64,000 bases of DNA from Verrucomicrobiales bacterium. Its GTDB lineage: Bacteria > Verrucomicrobiota > Verrucomicrobiia > Limisphaerales > J093. The notes under the pieces were generated by a model that worked only from the letters and a program-made list of their open reading frames with translations, did no database searches and had not been told where the DNA came from. Made by a program: the position numbers and the translations under genes. The stretch spans positions 124,001-188,000 of the forward strand of contig JACKPV010000022.1 in NCBI GenBank assembly GCA_024233305.1, written 5' to 3'. The number at the start of each line of letters is the position of its first letter. Positions within the stretch are counted from its first letter, which is position 1. This document shows, piece after piece, positions 54,301-61,276 of the stretch.

Positions 54301-55269
54301 CGGTTCGTGCAGGGCGGCTGGCAGGGACACCTCACCGGCCTGGGGGGCACGCTGACCCTGCTGGACGCCACGGGCACGACCAACAACGTCCTCACCTACG
54401 AAGCCCGCCCTTCCGATCTGCAGCGCGCTCTCGTGGTCAGCGAGATCATGTATCACCCGTCTGACGACGACCTCGCGGAGTTCATTGAACTGCTGAACAT
54501 CAGCGACACCGTCGCCCTCAACCTCCAGGGCGTGCGCTTCACCCAGGGGATCGATTTCGATTTCACCGGCAGCGCGCACACCTTGCTGGCGCCGGGGGAA
54601 CGGGTGGTGGTGGTGCGGGATCTGGCTGCCTTCGAACGGGCGCACGGAACCGGCCTCCCGGTGGCGGGCGTGTTCGCCAACGACACCGCCCTCAGCAACA
54701 GCGGCGAAGTCCTGCGCCTCGAGGATGCCGACCACGACACCATTCGCGAATTCGCCTATTCCGACGATCCCCCCTGGCCGGACGCTGACGGGTCCGGTCG
54801 GAGCCTCGTGTTACGCGCGCCGGAAACCGGACCGGACCACGCCCTCGCGGCCAGTTGGCGGGCGGGTTCCCGTGACGGGGGAAGCCCCGGGGTCGCCGAT
54901 TCCGGCGGCTTTCAGGGAGATCCGGAGGGCGACGCGAACGGCAACGGCGAACCCGATCTCATCGATTACGTGCTCGGCAACGACTCCGGCCAGACGCCCG
55001 TGGCGGTGCAGCTCGTGCGACAGCCGTCCGGCGCCGGCGAACCCGACGAACTTATGCTGATCCACCCCGCCCGCCTCGACGCCCAGGACGTCGTGCTCGG
55101 GGTGTCGGTCTCCCGCGACCTCGTGGCCTGGGAGAACGCCTCCTCAGGGCTGGAACTCGTTTCGCAGGCGCCCCTTGATGACGGGCGGGTTAAGGTCACC
55201 TGGCGGATCCACCCGTCGCTCGCCGCCGAGTCCCAGATCTTCCTGCGCTTGCACGCGGCGCTGCGCTGA
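51382..55269 (+). CDS. secreted lamin-tail/CotH-kinase protein
   Basis: 1295 residues from a GTG at 51382; a TTG three bases earlier (51379) is equally possible and no suitable ATG exists. Signal peptide (SPWIALALAGSAAAA). Order: lamin-tail domain 1 (about 30-165), a linker, CotH kinase-like domain (about 330-640; FTLHGQSSSGFPKKSYNLDF, NWADKSKVRHVLAYEVMRES and MLPWDLDLSFG), a DDG/NG beta-sandwich (about 740-890; YDDGFAAFLNGVPVAAAN, LAIQGLNESVGSSDM), and two more lamin-tail domains (about 905-1010 and 1015-1150). CotH proteins can phosphorylate secreted partners, and lamin-tail domains are binding modules. It shares several modules with the giant protein of the 22.9-30.6 kb operon. Divergent from the GH2-like gene. 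Confidence 0.82.
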   Translation: MRKLNPCSACRVVSPWIALALAGSAAAAPFLSEFMAANDSWLADEDGAFADWIEICNPDAAPLSLEGYHLTDDPADLRQWTFPEVTLDPGACLVVFASGKNRADPAGELHTNFRLAAEGDYLALVAPDGVTLVTAFAPAYPAQSDNGSFGIARGSSPPEWTFFTTPTPGAPNGNGVRAGPVVQVIEPNPPQPVTGPLTVMARVSPANDPVAEVTLSYRRMFSVDTLLAMRDDGTGGDAAADDGVWTAVIPESAFVPGEMTRWRFTARDTRGTATSEPPFRDPLDSPRYFGTVPEDITVQTKLPVFHWFTTSPGGAGTGTGSRGSVYYAGEFYDNVLFTLHGQSSSGFPKKSYNLDFNRSQRFRWSPDAPRVADIDLLSNWADKSKVRHVLAYEVMRESGVAAHFAFTVRVQQNGAFFSTADLVEDADEIYLERAGLNPDGALYKVYNNVLNRDAGNTGNSGVEKKTRRDEDNRDLQALIDGLDLTGVALERYLFDHIDIPRTVNMLAANSVIRNIDMHAKNWYIYCDTGRSGEWAMLPWDLDLSFGRMWNTQNTYYDNRIYTDGYVVNSTSIRLVSQLFSNPTTRAMLMRRIRTLSDRFLQPPPAPGTPESALYFERRLNEQLALIDPPDLAPSDARRDFEKWGSWRHGGTFVPYTNPSPDVETMAEAVQRWKDEYLPARRQFIYGTQIAERGGELPLPQVGGGPTTDFEPLVGTGARVKVLVPANGNLGLTWTGEPALEPFDDSAWVNGVSGVGYERGAGYESLIGLNVDSLMAANNSIYIRIEFNVDDPAAFDRLELRMKYDDGFAAFLNGVPVAAANAPEPLAWNAAATRSQEANRNAFLTFDVTDQRSAVRAGRNILAIQGLNESVGSSDMIIVPELHGGLVIPPSTQEPRIEFGEIDASPVSGNQDEEYVELRNPHSFAMDVSGWRLTGAIEHTVVGGTVIPADGSLFVSANAAAFRARAVSPTGGEGRFVQGGWQGHLTGLGGTLTLLDATGTTNNVLTYEARPSDLQRALVVSEIMYHPSDDDLAEFIELLNISDTVALNLQGVRFTQGIDFDFTGSAHTLLAPGERVVVVRDLAAFERAHGTGLPVAGVFANDTALSNSGEVLRLEDADHDTIREFAYSDDPPWPDADGSGRSLVLRAPETGPDHALAASWRAGSRDGGSPGVADSGGFQGDPEGDANGNGEPDLIDYVLGNDSGQTPVAVQLVRQPSGAGEPDELMLIHPARLDAQDVVLGVSVSRDLVAWENASSGLELVSQAPLDDGRVKVTWRIHPSLAAESQIFLRLHAALR

Positions 55270-55362
55270 CCGGCCACCACAACCACGGCGCACCGTGTCC
55301 TCCCCAAGCGGACCAATTGGGCGCCGTCGACAACCCGGACCTCCGCCTCTATCGTCGCGGAC

Positions 55363-58300
55363 ATGACCAAGTGCGGGGTCTCAGAAGGTGCGCAGCGCGG
55401 GTTCTTCGGAGCGCGGAGTTCATGCCGTCCCACGGCGCCATGCCGGCAAGGCGGCGAAGGTGAACCGCACACTCCTTTTCCGCCGCTCCGGCGCCTCCGG
55501 GAGCGCCGCAAAGGCGCCGCTTTGTATGCCTTTCTGCCGGTCTTGCTGGCGTTCGGTCTGATCGGGTGCAAGCCGGGGTCGGAGAGTCCTCCCGCAGCCG
55601 CTCCCGAAGGAACCGCCGACCTTTCCGACCGGTTTCTCAGCCTCATGAACGCCGGGAAGAACCACCTCGAACAGGGCAACGCCACGAACGCCCTGACGGT
55701 CTACCGGCAGGCGGAAGCCGTGGCCCCCAACAATGCGGACCTGCATCTGAACCTGGCCAACGCACACCTCCTGGCCGGCGACGGCGAGGAAGCGATCCGC
55801 GAGTCGGCGATCGTGTTGCAACTGGAGCCGAACTCGGCCGCGGCGTGGTTCGTCAAAGGCTCGGCTCACCTGCGACTGGGACAGGCAGAAGAGGCGGTGA
55901 AGGCCTTCGCCAACGTCCAGCAGATTGACCCCGGTGAAACCGCCACCTTCTTCCAACTCGGCAAGGCACGCACAGGGCTGCGCCAATGGGACGAGGCCAT
56001 CGCCGCCTTCCGCGAAGGGTTGGCGCGCGATCCCAATCACCTCCACGCCGCGGTCCATTACCTGCTCGCCCAAGCCCTCATCCGCGCGGGCCGGGAGGCG
56101 GAGGCGGACGAGGAGATGCGCCAGCACGCAGCGAACCTCGATACCGGCAATCGCCCGGTCACCACGGCCAGCTTCGAACGCTGCAAATACACCCGGGCCC
56201 GGGTGCCCTTCCGCCTGGATCAACCGGATCCATCCGGCGTGACGCTCCGGTTCGTCGATGCCACCGCCAGCGCTTTCGGGAATGCGGCCGCCCGGTTCTC
56301 CGGCCCGGTCGCGCTCATCGATGCCGACAATTCAGGCCGTTACCACCTGCTCGCGAGGGAACAACCAGTCGGCTTCCAGCGATTGCGCCTGGTGGACGGG
56401 GCCTTTCATCCCGATGGCGATCCCCTGCCTGCGTCCCCCGATGCGCAGTTCACCCGCCTGCTCGTGGGCGACCTGGACAACGACCGGTTCAACGACGTCG
56501 TGATCCTCGGAAGCACCGGCAGTCGGCTCTTCAAATCCGGCGCCAACGCCAGCGCCACCGACGTCACCGTCACCGGCGGCCTCGAAGAGCTGGACGCGGT
56601 CGACGGCCTGCTGATGGACCTCGATTTCACCGGCAAACTGGATCTCGTGGCGGCAGGCGCGGGGACCGGCAGCGTGCGCCTCCTCCGCCAGGCCGGTCCC
56701 CTGGAATTTCGCAATGTCACCGCGGCCTCCGGAATCCCGGACGCCATCCACGACGCCCGGTCGGTGGGCATGGAAGACTGGAACCGCGACGACCACATGG
56801 ACGTGATCGTGAGCCGGACCGGCGCCCCCCCGTTGCTGCTCGAAAAGCAGCGGGGCGGGCCGCTCGTCCCGCGGGAGCTGACCAACTGGGTGGCCGGGAG
56901 CGTCCTCTGCACGGGGGACTTCGACAATGACCTGCGGCCGGATCTCGCGGTGGCCGGCGGCGACCGGATCACGATCTGCTACAACGGCGGCGCGCAGCGG
57001 GTCATTCCCGCGCCGGGGAGCCGGGACTTCACGGCGATGGTGGCCATCGATTACGACAACGACGGCTGGCTTGATCTCTGGGGGTGCGGCGCCACCCAGC
57101 GCGCCTGGCGCAACCTCGGGCTCGCCGGATTCGCCGATCAGACCGCGGCCCTCGGCCTCGACCGTCTGGCTGCCGGCGAAGCGAGCGCGATTCTGTTTGC
57201 GGACTTTGACGACGACTGCGACCCCGATGCGGTGGTTGCGCTGGCCGGCGGCGGTTTGCGCTATTTGCGAAACGACGGCGGCAACGGCAATTCCCAGGTA
57301 AAGGTGCAGTTGTCAGGCAACCGGTCGAACGCCAGCGGCATCGGCTGCAAGGTCGAGATCGAAGCCGGGGGCCTGCGCCTCCTCCGAACCGTTCACCGCC
57401 TGCCGGTCGAAATCGGCGTGGGCCGGCATCCGCAACTCGATTCGTTCCTGGTCCACTGGTTCAATTGGCCGCAGGGTTCCGCCGGGCTCCCCGTGGACTG
57501 CGCCCAACCGATCCTCGCCGCCGAACTCACCATTCAGGAAGGCAGCTGCCCCTACCTCTACGCGTGGGACGGCGAACGGTTCCGGTTCGTGACCGACATC
57601 CTCGGCGCCGCGCCGCTGGGTCTCCCCGTCGCCGAGGGCGTTTACACCGGCGCCGATCCGACCGAGTTCGTGTGGATTGGCAACGCGGAGACCTTCCGTC
57701 CGCGCGACGGCAGTTACCGGCTGCAAATCACCGAGGAACTGCGCGAGGTCCTGTACCTCGACGAGGCGAGACTCGTGATCGTGGATCACCCCCGCGACAC
57801 CGAGGTGCATTCGACCGACAAACTGCTGCCTTCCGGCCCCTTTCCACCGGGAGCCCTGATGACGCTGCAGCGCGAACACCCGTTGCGGCGGGCGGTTACC
57901 CTGGATGGGCGGGACGTCACCGCCGCGGTGATCGCCGAGGATGGACAACGGGTGTCCCCTCCCCGGTTGCGCCCCTCGCATCTCCGCGGCCTGGCGGAAC
58001 CCCACGGGTGGATTCTGGACTTCGGTCCGCTTGATTCCAAGGCGCCCCTTGTGCTGGTGTTGAACGGCTGGATCCGGTTTGGCGGCGGCATGGCGAACAT
58101 CGCCGCCTCCCAGGATCCCAGCCTGCCATTTCCCTTCCCGTCGCTCGAAGCCGAGACCGCCCCGGACGCCTGGCAACCGGTCGACGCAACGGTCGGCGCC
58201 CCCGCCGGCAAGACCAAGACCATCCTCGTGCCGCTCGCCGGAAAACTCCCGTCGGGAACCCGGCGACTGCGATTGACCCAGGCCTTCGAGATCCACTGGG

Positions 58301-58836
58301 ACCGGATCACGCTGCTTGAGGAGGGGCCAACCGACGGGACCCTGGTCACCTCGATTCACCCCGGCGAAGCGGACCTGCATTTCCGCGGGTTCAGCGCCCT
58401 GCGCGACCTCCCCCCCGACTGGCCGCTGACCCCGGACTACGATCGGGTCCGCCCCGACTCCTGCTGGACGATCATCCCGGGCGGCTGGTGCACGGCCTAC
58501 GGCGACGTCTCGGACCTCGTTGCCGTGCGCGATGAAGGCCTGGCCCTGATCAACAGCGGCGACGAACTCAGCCTCGCCTTTCCCGCCGCCTCCGTGCCGC
58601 CCGGGCCGCCCGGAACCACCCGGGATTTCTTCCTCCACGTGGATGGATGGGACAAGGACTCCGATTTCCATGTCGCCGCCGGCGCCGAAGTCGGCCCCCT
58701 TCCCTTTCACGGAATGGACGAACAGAACTACGGTCAGGAACTTCGCCCCGCCTTTCCCAGCGACGCACTCCACCGCCAGCACAACACCCGCTGGGTCCAA
58801 TCCAGACCCCTCACTCGCCATGCCGCGAGCCGGTAA
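55363..58836 (+). CDS. TPR plus FG-GAP/ASPIC-type surface lipoprotein
   Basis: 1157 residues. The lipobox LIGC (Cys69) lies after a long N-terminus; a later start such as a TTG near 55522 is possible. TPRs follow (about 90-250; for example NALTVYRQAEAVAPNNADLH, AWFVKGSAHLRLGQAEEAVK). A FG-GAP/VCBS beta-propeller-like region (about 290-640) carries repeats such as VGDLDNDRFNDVVI and DYDNDGWLDLWG with calcium-type DxDxDG loops. The UnbV/ASPIC-like segment and a conserved C-terminal domain (about 700-1150) follow, with YLYAWDGERFRFVTDILG. This layout is common in Acidobacteria and Verrucomicrobiota and is thought to mediate surface interactions or act in polymer handling; the activity is unknown. 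It lies 93 bases after the CotH gene in the same direction. Confidence 0.8.
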   Translation: MTKCGVSEGAQRGFFGARSSCRPTAPCRQGGEGEPHTPFPPLRRLRERRKGAALYAFLPVLLAFGLIGCKPGSESPPAAAPEGTADLSDRFLSLMNAGKNHLEQGNATNALTVYRQAEAVAPNNADLHLNLANAHLLAGDGEEAIRESAIVLQLEPNSAAAWFVKGSAHLRLGQAEEAVKAFANVQQIDPGETATFFQLGKARTGLRQWDEAIAAFREGLARDPNHLHAAVHYLLAQALIRAGREAEADEEMRQHAANLDTGNRPVTTASFERCKYTRARVPFRLDQPDPSGVTLRFVDATASAFGNAAARFSGPVALIDADNSGRYHLLAREQPVGFQRLRLVDGAFHPDGDPLPASPDAQFTRLLVGDLDNDRFNDVVILGSTGSRLFKSGANASATDVTVTGGLEELDAVDGLLMDLDFTGKLDLVAAGAGTGSVRLLRQAGPLEFRNVTAASGIPDAIHDARSVGMEDWNRDDHMDVIVSRTGAPPLLLEKQRGGPLVPRELTNWVAGSVLCTGDFDNDLRPDLAVAGGDRITICYNGGAQRVIPAPGSRDFTAMVAIDYDNDGWLDLWGCGATQRAWRNLGLAGFADQTAALGLDRLAAGEASAILFADFDDDCDPDAVVALAGGGLRYLRNDGGNGNSQVKVQLSGNRSNASGIGCKVEIEAGGLRLLRTVHRLPVEIGVGRHPQLDSFLVHWFNWPQGSAGLPVDCAQPILAAELTIQEGSCPYLYAWDGERFRFVTDILGAAPLGLPVAEGVYTGADPTEFVWIGNAETFRPRDGSYRLQITEELREVLYLDEARLVIVDHPRDTEVHSTDKLLPSGPFPPGALMTLQREHPLRRAVTLDGRDVTAAVIAEDGQRVSPPRLRPSHLRGLAEPHGWILDFGPLDSKAPLVLVLNGWIRFGGGMANIAASQDPSLPFPFPSLEAETAPDAWQPVDATVGAPAGKTKTILVPLAGKLPSGTRRLRLTQAFEIHWDRITLLEEGPTDGTLVTSIHPGEADLHFRGFSALRDLPPDWPLTPDYDRVRPDSCWTIIPGGWCTAYGDVSDLVAVRDEGLALINSGDELSLAFPAASVPPGPPGTTRDFFLHVDGWDKDSDFHVAAGAEVGPLPFHGMDEQNYGQELRPAFPSDALHRQHNTRWVQSRPLTRHAASR

Positions 58837-59072
58837 GGTCCCCGGGCACGGGAGGATCGACGGCGCGATCGGTGGATCACGCCCGCCCGCGCCCTGTCTC
58901 ATGCTCGAACGCGGACCGGAAAATGGCCTTCCGCACGTCGGTGCTGCCGGCTAACGTCGCGGAGTGAAACTTGGCGAGGGAGTCAACCGCGGCACGCTCC
59001 GGGCGCCGGATGTCATCCCAAACGGCTGGATGTGCCGACCTGCATGATCCCTTGTTAGCGGAAAACGATGGG
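58837..59072. other. intergenic region, 236 bases
   Basis: Between the lipoprotein and the methyltransferase relic. No gene or motif recognised. The sequence composition seems to shift toward lower GC near 59040, which may mark the left border of the restriction-modification segment. Confidence 0.35.
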
Positions 59073-60650
59073 ATGCTCGCTGTGACACAGCTCAAAGCGC
59101 AGAAACAAGAAAGCTCGGATGCGGCAACTTCCGCAGTGGGGACCCAGCTGGCAGCGCTTGATGATGCCCGCCAGGAAGCCACTGCACGCCTGGATCCCCG
59201 GCGACGCGCTCAGCTGGGATAGTTCCTCACACCGAGCCCCCTGGCTGCTTTCATGGCCGGAATGTGCGAGTGCCCAAAGTCCACGCTCCACATCCTCGAT
59301 CCCGGCGCCGGGGCTGGCTCATTGTGCGCCACACTGGTCCTGATGCTCTGCAAACGCGCCGGACGTCCGGCTTCCATCCGGGTCACGGCTTACGAGATCG
59401 ATCCAGTTCTCATCGGCTATCTCCGCCAGGCGCTGGACCGCTGCCGAGGCGCCTGTGCGGGCGCTGGAATCTCCTTCGAATCCCGCCTGATCAACCAGGA
59501 CTTCCTCGAGGCGGGCGCCAACGGACTTCTCGGCGATCTCTTCCGCGCGGGCGAGCGGGAGCGTTTCGACTGCGCCATAATCAACCCTCCCTACCGGAAG
59601 ATCGGCGCCGATTCCCGCGAGCGCGCGCTCCTTCGCTCGGTCGGCGTCGAGACATCCAATCTGTACACGGGTTTCGTCGCGGTTGCCGCCCGTCTGCTGG
59701 TCCCGGATGGAGAGATGGTTGCGATTACGCCAAGGAGTTTCTGCAATGGCACCTACTTCGAGCCTTTTCGTCAGCGCTTCCTGCGCGAGATGCGGTTCCG
59801 TCGGGTACATCTGTTCGACGCGCGCGACAAGGCCTTCGGGGACGACAAGGTCCTGCAGGAGAACATCGTTTTTCGTGCCGTCAAAAGCGCGACGGCAAAT
59901 CCTGAAGTCTGCGTGTCGGCCAGTCCCGCCCCCGGCGGCCAGGTGCGCATGCGGACGATCCGGCACGACGAACTGATTCAGCCCGGTGATCGGCAAGCGG
60001 TCATCCACATCGTCCCGGAAGCGGCAGGGGAGTCGGCCCGTAACCGCATGAGCAGCTTGGGAGGCACGCTCGCCGATATCGGGCTGCGGGTGTCCACTGG
60101 GCGGGTGGTTGACTTCCGGTCCCGGGAGTTGCTCCGCACGCGGCCCGGCAAGAACACGGTACCGCTCATCTACCCCTGCCACTTCAAGCACGGCTACGTG
60201 GAGTGGCCCAATGGCGGAACCCGCAAACCAAATGCCTTGGCTCTCGGACCGAAGGCGGCGGAACTCGTCATCTCCCAGGGTCACTACGTCCTGACCAAGC
60301 GCTTTTCGTCGAAGGAGGAGCGCCGCCGCATCGTTGCTGCCGTCTACGACCCGGCCCGCATCGCCACCACGCAGGTCGCCTTCGAGAACCATTTGAACTA
60401 CTTCCATGAGCACGGTTCCGGCCTGCCCGCAACCCTTGCCAGGGGGCTCGCAGCGTATATGAACTCATCGCTGGTGGACACGTACTTCCGGCAGTTCAGC
60501 GGTCATACGCAGGTGAACGCTTCCGACCTGCGTTCCCTGCCCTACCCCGCTCGTTCCGCTCTTATCGCCCTGGGGCAACACATTGGATCGGAGTTTCCCG
60601 GCCAGGAGGAACTTGATCGCCTCCTTGACCAAGTGATCTTCAATGCCTGA
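59073..60650 (+). pseudogene. BsuBI/PstI-type N6-adenine DNA methyltransferase, interrupted by an in-frame amber codon
   Basis: The reading frame from ATG 59073 to TGA 60648-60650 is continuous except for one TAG at 59220-59222 (codon 50). Around it the protein reads RRRAQLG-stop-FLTPSPLAAFM, where family members have R..LGQF.TP; a CAG-to-TAG change explains the stop. The AdoMet motif ILDPGAGAGSL and the methylation motif INPPY (about codons 170-174) are intact, as is the C-terminal recognition part. Total length (about 525 codons) fits M.BsuBI/M.PstI (about 500). Such enzymes methylate adenine in CTGCAG-type sites. Re-initiation from ATG 59253 would leave a 465-residue protein lacking the N-terminal region but keeping the motifs. 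The cognate endonuclease gene overlaps its end by eight bases. Confidence 0.75.
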
Positions 60651-61062
60651 AAAACCTGCCAGCAAGCGTGGTGCGGCAGCGAAGCGCGTCGTCGTCTACG
60701 TGGGCGATACCGGACGAAAGCAACGACACCTTGAAGCCGGTTACTTGGAGCGGCTTGGGGTGGCGATCGACAAGCACGGAAAAATGCCCGATGTGGTCGT
60801 TCATCTGCCGGACAAGGACTGGCTTGTGTTGATCGAGGCGGTAACCAGTCACGGGCCCATCGGCATCAAGCGGCACAACGAACTCCGGGCCCTTTTCGGC
60901 TCCGCCCGGTCCGGCCTTGTCTTCGTGACCGCATTTCTGACGCGCCGAGCCATGACGAAGCACCTGAACGAGATTGCGTGGGAAACCGAAGTCTGGGTGG
61001 CGGAGGCGCCCTCGCACCTCATCCACTTCAACGGTGAACGCTTTCTCGGACCATACGCGTGA
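60643..61062 (+). CDS. BsuBI/PstI-like restriction endonuclease, catalytic domain only
   Basis: 139 residues; the ATG overlaps the methyltransferase end by eight bases. After a short basic start, nearly the whole chain matches the BsuBI/PstI endonuclease catalytic domain: VVVYVGDTGRKQRHLEAGYL, KMPDVVVHLPDKDWLVLIEA (Asp50 and Glu65 as likely metal ligands), VTSHGPIGIKRHNELRALF, FVTAF and WETEVWVAEAPSHLIHFNG. Full-length family members (about 315-330 residues) also carry an N-terminal DNA-binding domain, which is absent here. Either the protein was truncated or it relies on another subunit. Only the methyltransferase relic is next to it. Function is doubtful. Confidence 0.75.
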   Translation: MPEKPASKRGAAAKRVVVYVGDTGRKQRHLEAGYLERLGVAIDKHGKMPDVVVHLPDKDWLVLIEAVTSHGPIGIKRHNELRALFGSARSGLVFVTAFLTRRAMTKHLNEIAWETEVWVAEAPSHLIHFNGERFLGPYA

Positions 61063-61112
61063 CCAGCCCGGCCGGCAGCCCGCTGCGCGACTCGACGCCG
61101 AACCGGATCGCT

Positions 61113-61132
61113 GGCCGGCATGAGAGCCGGCC
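61113..61132. terminator. hairpin downstream of the endonuclease gene
   Basis: GGCCGGC (61113-61119) and GCCGGCC (61126-61132) form a perfect stem around a 6-base loop, 50 bases after the endonuclease stop. No U-run follows. Possible terminator, not certain. Confidence 0.4.
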
Positions 61133-61269
61133 TGGACCAACGCGCCGGCAGGCAAAACCTGGTCGACATGGGCCTTGACCCGACGCGTCGGCCGCTGCCC
61201 GGAGACCGGATCCTCAATATCGCCATCGAGGCCGCGGCGGGACGTTTGCAGCAGACGGAACTCGCTTGA
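61120..61269 (+). CDS. possible small protein or gene fragment, 49 residues
   Basis: ATG 61120 to TGA 61267-61269 is in the same frame as the endonuclease and follows its stop without other stops. The second half reads PTRRPLPGDRILNIAIEAAA, which looks like real protein, so this may be a fragment of a longer gene. The first part overlaps a hairpin. Nothing is recognised and it could be chance in high-GC DNA. Confidence 0.2.
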   Translation: MRAGLDQRAGRQNLVDMGLDPTRRPLPGDRILNIAIEAAAGRLQQTELA

Positions 61270-61276
61270 CGCCGAG

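Noticed and set aside
52135..54735. Long open frame on the minus strand opposite the CotH gene
   Set aside because: No motif or signal; the plus strand carries the expected domains throughout.
59223..59252. Methyltransferase beginning at ATG 59253 as an intact gene
   Set aside because: The sequence just upstream in the same frame (FLTPSPLAAF) is conserved family sequence, so the gene originally began earlier and is interrupted. Re-initiation remains possible but does not make it intact.
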